A stretch of DNA of 10,132 bases from Planctomycetota bacterium (GTDB lineage: Bacteria > Planctomycetota > B15-G4). This document shows positions 1 to 6,196 of the stretch, piece after piece. Where the stretch lies: positions 1-10,132 of the forward strand of contig QNBX01000158.1 of NCBI GenBank assembly GCA_003644265.1, in the 5' to 3' direction. A program made the translations under genes and the position numbers. Positions within the stretch are counted from its first letter, which is position 1, and each line of letters begins with the position of its first letter. The notes under the pieces were generated by a model. It ran no database searches. It saw only the letters and a program-made list of their open reading frames with translations, and was not told the DNA's origin.

Positions 1-1
1 C

Positions 2-820
2 CTGCCGCCCGCCGGGGCCACCCGGGTCATGGCGGTGCTCAACCTGACGCCGGACAGTTTCAGCGACGGCGGACGCTTTGCCAGCCCGGCGCAGGCCGTG
101 GCCGCGGGGCGCGCCGCCGTGCAGGCGGGCGCGGAGCTGCTGGACCTGGGCGCCGTCTCCACGCGCCCGGGCTCGCGGCCGCCACCCCCCGACGAGGAGT
201 GGGCGCGCCTGGAGCCGGTGCTGGGCCCGCTGCGCGCGGCGGTCTCCGTCCCGCTCTCGCTGGACACGACCCGCGCCGCGGTGCTGGAGCGCGCGCTCGA
301 ACTGGGCGTCGACCTGCTCAACGACACCTCCGCCCTGGCCGACGACCCGGACCTGGGCCCCCTGGCTGCGCAGGCCGGCCTGCCGGTGGTGCTCATGCAC
401 CGTCGCGGCACGCCCGCCGACATGCAGGACGCGCCGCGCTACCACGACTGCCTGGCCGAGGTGCTGGCAGGGCTGCGCGAGGCCGTGGCTCGGGCCGAGG
501 CTGCGGGCATCGCCGCCGAGCGTCTGCTGCTCGATCCGGGCATCGGCTTCGGCAAGCGGCTGGAGCACAACCTGGCGCTGCTGGCGGGGCTGCCCGCGCT
601 GGTGGCCCTGGGGCATCGCACCCTGCTGGGCTGCTCGCGCAAGGCGTTCCTGGGCGCGGTCACTGGCGCCGAGGTGCAGGACCGGGAGCACGGCACCACC
701 GTGACGACGGTGCTGGCGGCCCAGGCCGGCGTCGACTTCGTGCGCGTGCACGACCCGGCGGCCGCACGCCAGGCGCTCGACCTGCTGGCCGCCGTGGAGG
801 GCGCGCGCGGCGCCCGCTGA
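2..820 (+). CDS. folP: Dihydropteroate synthase, 5' end cut off by window edge
   Basis: Condenses 6-hydroxymethyl-7,8-dihydropterin diphosphate with p-aminobenzoate to give dihydropteroate, in cytosolic folate synthesis; it is the sulfonamide target. The TIM-barrel motifs appear in order: NLTPDSFSDGG, DLGAVSTRPGS (pABA/sulfonamide loop, usually DIGGESTRPG), SLDTTRAAV, LLNDTSAL, LMHRRGTPADMQ, LDPGIGFGK..EHN, GCSRKAFLG and the final RVHD. The ATG at 29 is internal: the frame stays open to the left edge (LPPAGATRV precedes it) and DHPS enzymes always carry residues before this motif. About 272 residues are visible, so only a short N-terminus is missing. The Glu of the STRPG loop is Val here; other lineages also vary there, so I do not call altered drug binding. 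folP next to cdaA is common in bacteria, often with ftsH upstream. Family call is very secure; the true start lies outside the window. Confidence 0.96.
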   Translation: MPPAGATRVMAVLNLTPDSFSDGGRFASPAQAVAAGRAAVQAGAELLDLGAVSTRPGSRPPPPDEEWARLEPVLGPLRAAVSVPLSLDTTRAAVLERALELGVDLLNDTSALADDPDLGPLAAQAGLPVVLMHRRGTPADMQDAPRYHDCLAEVLAGLREAVARAEAAGIAAERLLLDPGIGFGKRLEHNLALLAGLPALVALGHRTLLGCSRKAFLGAVTGAEVQDREHGTTVTTVLAAQAGVDFVRVHDPAAARQALDLLAAVEGARGAR

Positions 821-848
821 GTCCTGCTCCGCGCGGCCGCGGCCGGGT

Positions 849-857
849 TGCTATTCT
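849..857 (+). promoter_or_regulatory. Possible extended -10 element before ispH
   Basis: The 49-base gap between folP and ispH holds TGCTATTCT, which matches the extended -10 pattern TGnTATnnT. It directly follows a 12-base palindrome of C and G (834-845). No convincing -35 hexamer lies about 17 bases upstream. If used, transcription would start near 864 and leave only about 6 bases before the ispH ATG at 870. It could let ispH and the cda genes be transcribed apart from folP, but one short match in GC-rich DNA is weak evidence. Confidence 0.3.
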
Positions 858-869
858 GGGTGGCGTCCG

Positions 870-2057
870 ATGACGCCGCAGACCACCACCGCCGACTACG
901 ACGACCCCAGCCGTCGCTACAGCTACCGCAGCGAGCTCATCGAGCGGCTGCGGGGCGGCGACGGCAGCCTGGAGTGCGGGCGCGTCACCCTGCGCACGGC
1001 GACCAGCTTCGGCTTCTGCTGGGGCGTGGACCGCGCCGTGTCCATGGTGCGCGACGCCATCGCCGAGCACCCCGATGAGCGCATCTGGCTGCTCGACCAG
1101 ATGATCCACAATCCGCGGGTCAACGCCGACTTCAAGGCCATGGGCGTGCGCTTCCTGCGCGGCCCGTTCAGCGACCCCGACGGCGGCGACCTGCGCGCGG
1201 ACGACGTGGTCATCATCCCCGCCTTCTCCGCCAAGGTGGAGGACGAGGAGCGGCTCAAGCAGCTGGGCTGCACCATCGTCGACACCACCTGCCCGTGGGT
1301 GGTGCGCCCGCACCGCCGGGCCGTGCGCTACGTGAACGACGGCTACACCACGGTGATCCACGGGCTCGTGCGTCACGAGGAGACGGCGGCGTCGTGCAGC
1401 CTGATCGCGTCGCGCGGCGGGCACTTCCTGGTGGTGGCCGATCAGGTCGAGACCGCGCGGCTCTGCGCCGCCATCCGCGGTGAGCTGGGCGCCGCCGAGC
1501 TGCTGGCGAGCCTGCCGGAGGAGGCCTGCTCTCCCGACTTTGACCCGGCGGTGCACCTGGCGCTGGTGGGCACCATCAACCAGACCACCATGCTGGCCAG
1601 CGAGACGCGTCTGATCGAGGACATGATCCGCAGCGCCGTGGTGGTGCGCGACGGCGAGGCCGCGGCCGTCGATGCCTTCCGCGAGCTCAACACGATCTGC
1701 AAGGCCACCCAGGACAACCAGGACGCCGTGGTGTCCATGGCCGAGTCCGCCGGGCTCGACCTGATGGTGGTGGTGGGCGGCTATGACAGCAGCAACACGC
1801 GCAACCTGACCCGCGCCGCCGACGGCCGCTTCCCCAGCTATCACGTGATCGGACCCGAGGCCGTGGACGTCGGGAGCATCCGGCACCGCTGCCCGGTCAC
1901 GGGCAAGCCGTTGGTGACGCATGACTGGCTGCCCGCCGGCGACGTGACCGTGGGCTTCACCGCGGGGGCCTCCACCCCCGACACGCTGTTGGGCGCCACC
2001 ATCCAGGCCGTGTTGGAGGCCGCCCAGGTGCCGCTCGAGGCCGCGCTGCGTCCATGA
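870..2057 (+). CDS. ispH: 4-hydroxy-3-methylbut-2-enyl diphosphate reductase, long plant/cyanobacterial-like form
   Basis: Last enzyme of the MEP pathway: a [4Fe-4S] protein that reductively dehydroxylates HMBPP to IPP and DMAPP. The three cluster cysteines are C50 (FGFCWGVDRAV), C141 (DTTCPWV) and C277 (NTICKATQDNQDA). Substrate-pocket motifs are IHN (79-81), RHEE (168-171), SSNT (307-310) and GASTPD (366-371). At 395 residues it is about 80 longer than E. coli IspH, with about 40 residues before the first cysteine region and an insertion around 175-235. The wording GFCWGVDRA, DTTCPWV, INQTTML and HDWLPAGDVTVGFTAGASTPD resembles plant and cyanobacterial enzymes rather than the short proteobacterial type (from memory). 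Start ATG 870 has a weak GGGTGG before it. The stop overlaps the cdaA start by 4 bases. The product supplies precursors of the undecaprenyl lipid carrier, which fits the envelope genes downstream. Confidence 0.95.
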   Translation: MTPQTTTADYDDPSRRYSYRSELIERLRGGDGSLECGRVTLRTATSFGFCWGVDRAVSMVRDAIAEHPDERIWLLDQMIHNPRVNADFKAMGVRFLRGPFSDPDGGDLRADDVVIIPAFSAKVEDEERLKQLGCTIVDTTCPWVVRPHRRAVRYVNDGYTTVIHGLVRHEETAASCSLIASRGGHFLVVADQVETARLCAAIRGELGAAELLASLPEEACSPDFDPAVHLALVGTINQTTMLASETRLIEDMIRSAVVVRDGEAAAVDAFRELNTICKATQDNQDAVVSMAESAGLDLMVVVGGYDSSNTRNLTRAADGRFPSYHVIGPEAVDVGSIRHRCPVTGKPLVTHDWLPAGDVTVGFTAGASTPDTLLGATIQAVLEAAQVPLEAALRP

Positions 2058-2875
2058 CCGCGCTGGCCCTCCCGCTCCTCGCGGCGATCGACATCTCGCG
2101 CGACGGGATCTCCGCTGCCATCGAGGTGGGCCTGCTGTTCCTGCTGTTTTATGCGGGGCTGCAGTTCCTGCACGGCACCCGTGGCCTGGCGGTGCTCAAG
2201 GGCGTGGGGCTGTTCATCCTGCTGGTGTACGCCGGTCTGACCCTGGCCAAGGCGTCCTTCGATCTGGAGTTCCCCCGTCTCGACGCCGCCGGCGGCGTGC
2301 TGCTGAACTTCGTGGCGGTGGTGCTGGTGATCCTGTTTCAGCCCGAGCTGCGCACGGCCCTCTCGCGCTTGGCGGGGCACATGACCCTGACCGGCCGCTC
2401 GGTGCCCCAGGCCGAACTCTCCGGTTTCTGCGAGGGCATGCAGCGCCTGGCCAGGCAGCGCATCGGCGCGCTGGTCGTGTTCCAGCTGGCCACGGGCACC
2501 CGCACCATCGAGAGCACCGGCGTCGAGCTGGACTGCAAGCTGTCGGGTCCGCTGCTCGAGGCCATTTTTCACCCCAAGGCGCCGCTGCACGACGGCGCCG
2601 TGGTGGTGCGCGACGGCCACATCGTGGCGGCCTCCTGCACGCTGCCGCTGAGCGAGTCCACCACGCTCTCGCGCGACCTGGGCACGCGCCACCGCGCCGC
2701 CCTGGGCGTGACCGAGGAGAGCGACGCCGTGGCCGTGGTGGTCTCCGAGGAGACCGGCCGCATGTCCGTGGTGCAACGCGGCCTGCTGCACCCGGTGGCG
2801 GATGCCGATGAGCTGCTGGTCGTGCTGGCCGACATGCTGGCCGGTGAGGGCCGTCCGGAGCCCGCGTCCGCGTGA
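2054..2875 (+). CDS. cdaA: Membrane-bound diadenylate cyclase CdaA
   Basis: Makes the second messenger c-di-AMP from two ATP. The 273-residue protein has the CdaA plan: three hydrophobic helices (about 21-39, 46-64, 82-95), the family linker FQPELR (95-100), then a cytosolic DAC (DisA_N) domain. Catalytic motifs are intact: DGA at 180-182 within HPKAPLHDGAVVV (metal and ATP binding) and GTRHRAA at 210-216, followed by the usual VSEETG (230-235). Length matches the family. The ATG lies in an ATGA overlap with ispH; GAGG at 2037-2040 is too far for a strong Shine-Dalgarno, so translation is probably coupled to ispH. The stop overlaps the next gene, its likely regulator. In Firmicutes CdaA governs potassium/osmolyte balance and cell-wall homeostasis; the same role here is inference. 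I see no c-di-AMP phosphodiesterase in the window. Confidence 0.96.
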   Translation: MTALALPLLAAIDISRDGISAAIEVGLLFLLFYAGLQFLHGTRGLAVLKGVGLFILLVYAGLTLAKASFDLEFPRLDAAGGVLLNFVAVVLVILFQPELRTALSRLAGHMTLTGRSVPQAELSGFCEGMQRLARQRIGALVVFQLATGTRTIESTGVELDCKLSGPLLEAIFHPKAPLHDGAVVVRDGHIVAASCTLPLSESTTLSRDLGTRHRAALGVTEESDAVAVVVSEETGRMSVVQRGLLHPVADADELLVVLADMLAGEGRPEPASA

Positions 2876-4008
2876 AGCACAGCCTGATCTTCACCATTCT
2901 CCGCAAGGACCTGGGCCGCAAGCTGGTGGCCTTGGTGCTGGCGCTGATCGTGTGGTTCGTGCTCGACCACAACCTGAGCGACAAGCGCCCCTTCACGCTC
3001 GACGTGGAGATCTTCAAGCTGCGCTCGGAGGCCGAGAAGGAGCGCAAGACGCGCCCGGGCATCTTCATCGTGGTGCCTGACCACATCATCGTGCGCAACC
3101 TCCCGCGCACGCAGATCACGGTGGAGGTCCGCGGCCTCAAGACGGACGTGGACGGCATGGAGCTGTCGGCCGTGTTGGAGACGCCCGAGGACGTGCTCGG
3201 GCAGGAGCACGAGGTGCGGCACAGCTTTGTGCTCGACCGCAGCCAGTTCCGATCGCAGCGCGGCGCCATCTCGGCCAGCGAGTTCCGCATCCGGCCGCGG
3301 CGCATCAACCTGATCCTGGCGGAGCGCACCAGCCAGACCTTCGACCTCGACTTCAGCAACGTGCAGGTGGCGGGCATCCCGCGCGGCGGGCACTACGTCG
3401 ACACCACCCAGTGCCGCGTGGAGCCCAGCCAGGTGGAGCTCACGGGGCCGCGATCGGCCATCGCCGGCCTGCGCGCCGACCCCTCGCGTCTGCGGCTCGA
3501 GTCGGTGGACATGAATGGACAGGGCCTCGATGTGGCGCGCCAAGTGGGGCTCGACCCCGAACTGATCGCTCAGGGCATCGAGCTCGTGACCGCCGGCAAG
3601 GTGGTCTCGGTGCTGGTGCCCGTGCTGCCCGAGGAGACCGAGCAGGAGCTGCTGTCGGTGCCGGTGCAGTACGACTCCGCCGGCGACCTGGTGCTGCGCA
3701 ACCTGCGCCTGGTGGAGGCCACGCCGTCGCTCGACCTGATCGTGGGTGGCCCCCGGCACGTACTTGATGCGCTCACGGACGAGCAGCTGCGCAAGTCCAT
3801 CACGCTCAAGTTCGACTGGCGCGACGCGGGCCTGGAGATGGCCACCGAGAAGGTGCGCATCCACAGCAGCCTGCCCGGCTCGGTGCGCGTGCTGGGGCTG
3901 GACCGGCGCGAGCCCGAGATCCACTACCAGCTCGCGCCGATTGAAGGCGCCGAGCCCATCAACCCCGAGCCGCCCGGCCCGCCCGGCGCCCAGGAGGAGC
4001 TTCCATGA
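2872..4008 (+). CDS. cdaR: YbbR-domain regulator of diadenylate cyclase (CdaR-like)
   Basis: Membrane-anchored regulator encoded directly after cdaA, the standard arrangement. The 378-residue protein has a short basic N-terminus (RKDLGRK), one hydrophobic helix (about 18-31, LVALVLALIVWFVL), then a long extracytoplasmic beta-rich part. I read roughly four YbbR-like repeats (about 35-120, 120-210, 210-300, 300-372), marked by segments such as ITVEVRGLK, VELTGPRSAIAGL and LIVGGPRHVLDAL; boundaries are approximate. The C-terminus is a proline-rich tail. The start is GTG at 2872 inside a GTGA overlap with the cdaA stop, with GGAG at 2857-2860. In Listeria and Bacillus, CdaR binds CdaA and modulates its activity. 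The tail sequence encodes the strong glmM ribosome site. YbbR repeats diverge strongly, so the call rests on topology, repeats and position. Confidence 0.9.
   Translation: MKHSLIFTILRKDLGRKLVALVLALIVWFVLDHNLSDKRPFTLDVEIFKLRSEAEKERKTRPGIFIVVPDHIIVRNLPRTQITVEVRGLKTDVDGMELSAVLETPEDVLGQEHEVRHSFVLDRSQFRSQRGAISASEFRIRPRRINLILAERTSQTFDLDFSNVQVAGIPRGGHYVDTTQCRVEPSQVELTGPRSAIAGLRADPSRLRLESVDMNGQGLDVARQVGLDPELIAQGIELVTAGKVVSVLVPVLPEETEQELLSVPVQYDSAGDLVLRNLRLVEATPSLDLIVGGPRHVLDALTDEQLRKSITLKFDWRDAGLEMATEKVRIHSSLPGSVRVLGLDRREPEIHYQLAPIEGAEPINPEPPGPPGAQEELP
3992..3997 (+). promoter_or_regulatory. Strong Shine-Dalgarno site for glmM
   Basis: AGGAGG lies 7 bases before the glmM ATG at 4005, inside the last codons of cdaR. 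It is the only near-perfect ribosome site among the overlapping junctions of this operon and supports the ATG as the glmM start. It may let glmM be translated more strongly than cdaA and cdaR. Confidence 0.85.
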
Positions 4009-5366
4009 GCCGGATCTGGTTTGGTACCGACGGTGTGCGCGGTCCCGCGGGCGAGGGGCCCCTGGCCGCGCCCTTTCTGCGCCGGTTGGGCCGCGCCCTG
4101 GGTGAGCAGGCCGGCGCCGAGAGTCTGGTGCTGCTGGCCCGCGATACGCGCGAGTCGGGGCCCGCCATCGCGGCCTCCCTGGCGGCGGGTCTGAGCGCGT
4201 CGGGCGCGCGGCCGCTCGACCTGGGCGTGCTGCCCACGCCGGGCCTGCCCCTGGCCATGCGCGCGCGCGGCGCCGCCCTGGGCGTGGTGGTCTCCGCCTC
4301 CCACAACCCCTGGCGCGACAACGGCGTCAAGGTCTTCGGCGCCGGCGGCCACAAGCTGGATGACGCCAGCGAGCAGGCCCTGGAAGCGCGCGTGGACGAA
4401 CTCGGCGGCGTGGCTGACGACGGGCACTCCGAGCCCGACCCGACCCTGACCTGCGAAGACGGCGCGGCCGAATATGTCGAGGCGATCAGCGCACGCTTTG
4501 CAGACCTGGACCTGGCCGGCATGGATCTGGCGGTGGACTGCGCCCATGGCGCCGCCACCCACACCGCCGTGCCTGTGCTGCGGGCCCTCGGCGCCAGGGT
4601 CAGCGCGCTGGCGATCGAACCCGACGGCCGCAACATCAACGCCGACTGTGGCTCCACGCACCTGGCCAGCGTGGCCTCGGCGGTGGTGGCCGGCGGGCAC
4701 GAGCTGGGCCTGGCCTTCGACGGTGACGCTGATCGGGTGTTGCTGGTGGACGCCGCCGGCCGGGCCTGCACCGGCGACGCCATGCTGGGCCTGCTGGGCC
4801 CGTGGATGGCGTCCCGGGGGCGCCTGCCGGACGCCACCGTGGTGGCCACGGTCATGAGCAACCTGGGTCTGGAGCGTCTGCTGGCGTCGCACGGCCTGTC
4901 GCTGCTGCGCACGCCGGTGGGCGACCGCTACGTCTCCGCCGCCATGCGCAGGGGCGGCTACGGCCTGGGCGGCGAGGACAGCGGCCACCTGCTGTTCGGT
5001 GCCAGCGAGGACCACCCGGGCGATGGTCTGTTCACGGCCTTGTACGTGCTCACGGCCCTGCTGGGCACGGGCTGCACGGTGGGAGATGCCATCGACGCCG
5101 TGCCCGCGGTGCCGCAGCGCCTGCTCAACGTGCAGGTGGCCGCGCGCCCGCCGCTGGAGCGCCTGCCCGCCGTGACCGCCCGGGTGGCCGACCTGGAGGC
5201 CGAGCACGGCGCCGACCTGCGTATCGTGCTGCGCTACTCGGGCACCGAGAATCTGGCCCGGGTCATGGTGGAGGGCACCGAGGGGCAGGTGGTGGACCGC
5301 GTCACCGACGAGTTGGCCGCCCTCTGGGTCGAGCAGATCGAGGCCGCCGGACGACCCGCCCGGTGA
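4005..5366 (+). CDS. glmM: Phosphoglucosamine mutase GlmM
   Basis: Interconverts glucosamine-6-phosphate and glucosamine-1-phosphate on the cytosolic route to UDP-GlcNAc, the precursor of peptidoglycan and LPS. The 453-residue protein has all four alpha-D-phosphohexomutase landmarks: phosphoserine loop SASHNP with S99 as the phosphorylated residue, Mg-binding DGDADR (239-244), sugar-selecting GEDSGH (323-328) and phosphate loop RYSGTENLARVMVEG (410-424). The N-terminal FGTDGVRG (6-13) and VVATVMSNLGLE and VGDRYV are typical of GlmM rather than phosphomannomutase. The sugar loop is usually GEQSGH; Asp here is a small deviation. In several Firmicutes GlmM binds CdaA and inhibits it, so its linkage to cdaA-cdaR fits both enzymatic and regulatory roles. 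The ATG overlaps the cdaR stop by 4 bases. A phosphomannomutase supplying ManC is a less likely alternative. Confidence 0.94.
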   Translation: MSRIWFGTDGVRGPAGEGPLAAPFLRRLGRALGEQAGAESLVLLARDTRESGPAIAASLAAGLSASGARPLDLGVLPTPGLPLAMRARGAALGVVVSASHNPWRDNGVKVFGAGGHKLDDASEQALEARVDELGGVADDGHSEPDPTLTCEDGAAEYVEAISARFADLDLAGMDLAVDCAHGAATHTAVPVLRALGARVSALAIEPDGRNINADCGSTHLASVASAVVAGGHELGLAFDGDADRVLLVDAAGRACTGDAMLGLLGPWMASRGRLPDATVVATVMSNLGLERLLASHGLSLLRTPVGDRYVSAAMRRGGYGLGGEDSGHLLFGASEDHPGDGLFTALYVLTALLGTGCTVGDAIDAVPAVPQRLLNVQVAARPPLERLPAVTARVADLEAEHGADLRIVLRYSGTENLARVMVEGTEGQVVDRVTDELAALWVEQIEAAGRPAR

Positions 5367-6079
5367 GCGCGGACGGGCCCGCCGGGGCGCCCCGCCCAGG
5401 CTCAGCCCCGGTCCTGGCCATGGACGCCTCGACCCTGCGCAGCTGCGCCGCCCTGGTGGCGGCCGACGGCGCGCCCCTGGGCAGCTGGCAGCAGCAGCCA
5501 GGCCGCATGGGCACCGCCGCACTGGCCCCCGCCGTGGCCGCGCTGCTGGAGCACGCCGGGCTGCGCCCCGCGCAGCTGGCAGGCGTGGTGGTGGGCACGG
5601 GCCCCGGCTCTTATACGGGTCTGCGATCCGTGATCGCCTTCGGGCGGGCGCTGAGCCTGGCCGCGGGTCTGCCCCTGGCCGGCGTGACGTCGCTGGCCTC
5701 GGCCGCCGCCGCCTGGCTGGATGCTCACCCGGAGTGCGAGCGTGTGCTGACCCTGTTGGACGCGCGCCGGGACCAGAGCGCCCGCGCCGAGTACGCCCGC
5801 GCTGCGCCACGCGACGCCGCTGCGGCCGAAGCGGGACCTCCCGCGCTGATCCTGCGCGAGCTGTCGCCGCCGGAGCTGGTGGCGAGCGCCGACGCCACGC
5901 CGCCGTCGGCCCCCGGCCTGGCCGTGCTGAGCGAGCCCGAGCCCAGCGCGCTCTGGCTCGCGCGTCTGGGGCGCCCGCGGCTGCTGGCCGGAGGCGACGA
6001 CCCGGCCACGGTGCTGCCGCTGTACCTCAAGCCGAGCCACGCCGAGCTGGCCCTGCGCGAACGCGCGCGTCGCGGCTAG
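5363..6079 (+). CDS. tsaB: tRNA N6-threonylcarbamoyladenosine synthesis factor TsaB
   Basis: Non-catalytic partner of TsaD in the complex that attaches threonylcarbamoyl to A37 of ANN-decoding tRNAs. The ASKHA-fold signature GTGPGSYTGLR (78-88) is followed by a typical AFGRALSLAAGLPLAGVTSL stretch, an LLDARRDQ segment (131-138) and a C-terminal VLPLYLKPSHAE. I chose GTG at 5363: it lies in a GTGA overlap with the glmM stop, like the neighbouring junctions, and gives 238 residues, normal for TsaB. It puts about 16 Ala/Pro/Gly-rich residues before the usual first strand (VLAMDAST). An ATG at 5420 is possible but would remove that strand. A good ribosome site is absent, so coupling to glmM is likely. 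The usual HSE-like element near residue 45 is not recognisable. TsaD and TsaE are not in the window. Confidence 0.9.
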   Translation: MSADGPAGAPRPGSAPVLAMDASTLRSCAALVAADGAPLGSWQQQPGRMGTAALAPAVAALLEHAGLRPAQLAGVVVGTGPGSYTGLRSVIAFGRALSLAAGLPLAGVTSLASAAAAWLDAHPECERVLTLLDARRDQSARAEYARAAPRDAAAAEAGPPALILRELSPPELVASADATPPSAPGLAVLSEPEPSALWLARLGRPRLLAGGDDPATVLPLYLKPSHAELALRERARRG

Positions 6080-6196
6080 CGCCACGGGCGGCTAGGGTCG
6101 CTGTCTCCTGCGCGCTACCATTGCGCGCGGTCGGGGAGGTGTCCATCGCTCGTGGCGATCGGCGCCGCGCCTCCCGGCCGCGTCGGGAGCTCGCCC
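6080..6196 (+). promoter_or_regulatory. 117-base spacer with inverted repeat upstream of alr
   Basis: This is the longest + strand gap inside the gene run. It contains a perfect inverted repeat, GCGCGC (6110-6115), loop taccatt, GCGCGC (6123-6128). The loop holds TACCAT (6116-6121), a possible but poor -10 box without a recognisable -35. No T-tract follows, so a classical intrinsic terminator is unlikely. A short direct repeat CGGCTAG occurs at 6073-6079 and 6089-6095. The gap breaks the chain of overlapping genes, so it is the likeliest place for a promoter or operator for alr-manC; the sequence does not prove one. Confidence 0.35.
6185..6189 (+). promoter_or_regulatory. Ribosome binding site deciding the alr start
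   Basis: GGGAG lies 7 bases before ATG 6197. The alternative GTG at 6152 has GGGGAGG at 6133-6139, 12 bases away, which is too far to be ideal. Together with the normal length of the alanine racemase N-terminus this favours ATG 6197. Confidence 0.6.

Noticed and set aside
29..31. ATG as the true folP start
   Set aside because: Starting here would begin the protein within the first conserved strand of DHPS; the frame is open to the window edge and should start further left.
660..1922. 420-codon open frame on the - strand opposite ispH
   Set aside because: Composition is dominated by His, Val, Ala and Gly, as for the reverse complement of a GC-rich gene, and all ispH cluster cysteines and motifs lie on the + strand.
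4802..5362. Upstream extension of the tsaB frame through glmM
   Set aside because: The translation is a shadow of glmM in another frame; the protein looks like TsaB only from about 5411 onward.
3924..5810. Very long open frame (628 codons) on the - strand opposite glmM and tsaB
   Set aside because: It reads as low-complexity Arg/Gly/Ala/His/Gln-rich sequence with no motifs and lies opposite two genes with complete family signatures. Long antisense frames are expected in DNA this GC-rich.
6152..6196. GTG start for alr 15 codons upstream
   Set aside because: Its Shine-Dalgarno match is 12 bases away and the extra residues (AIGAAPPGRVGSSP) are unlike racemase N-termini; ATG 6197 has GGGAG at 7 bases.
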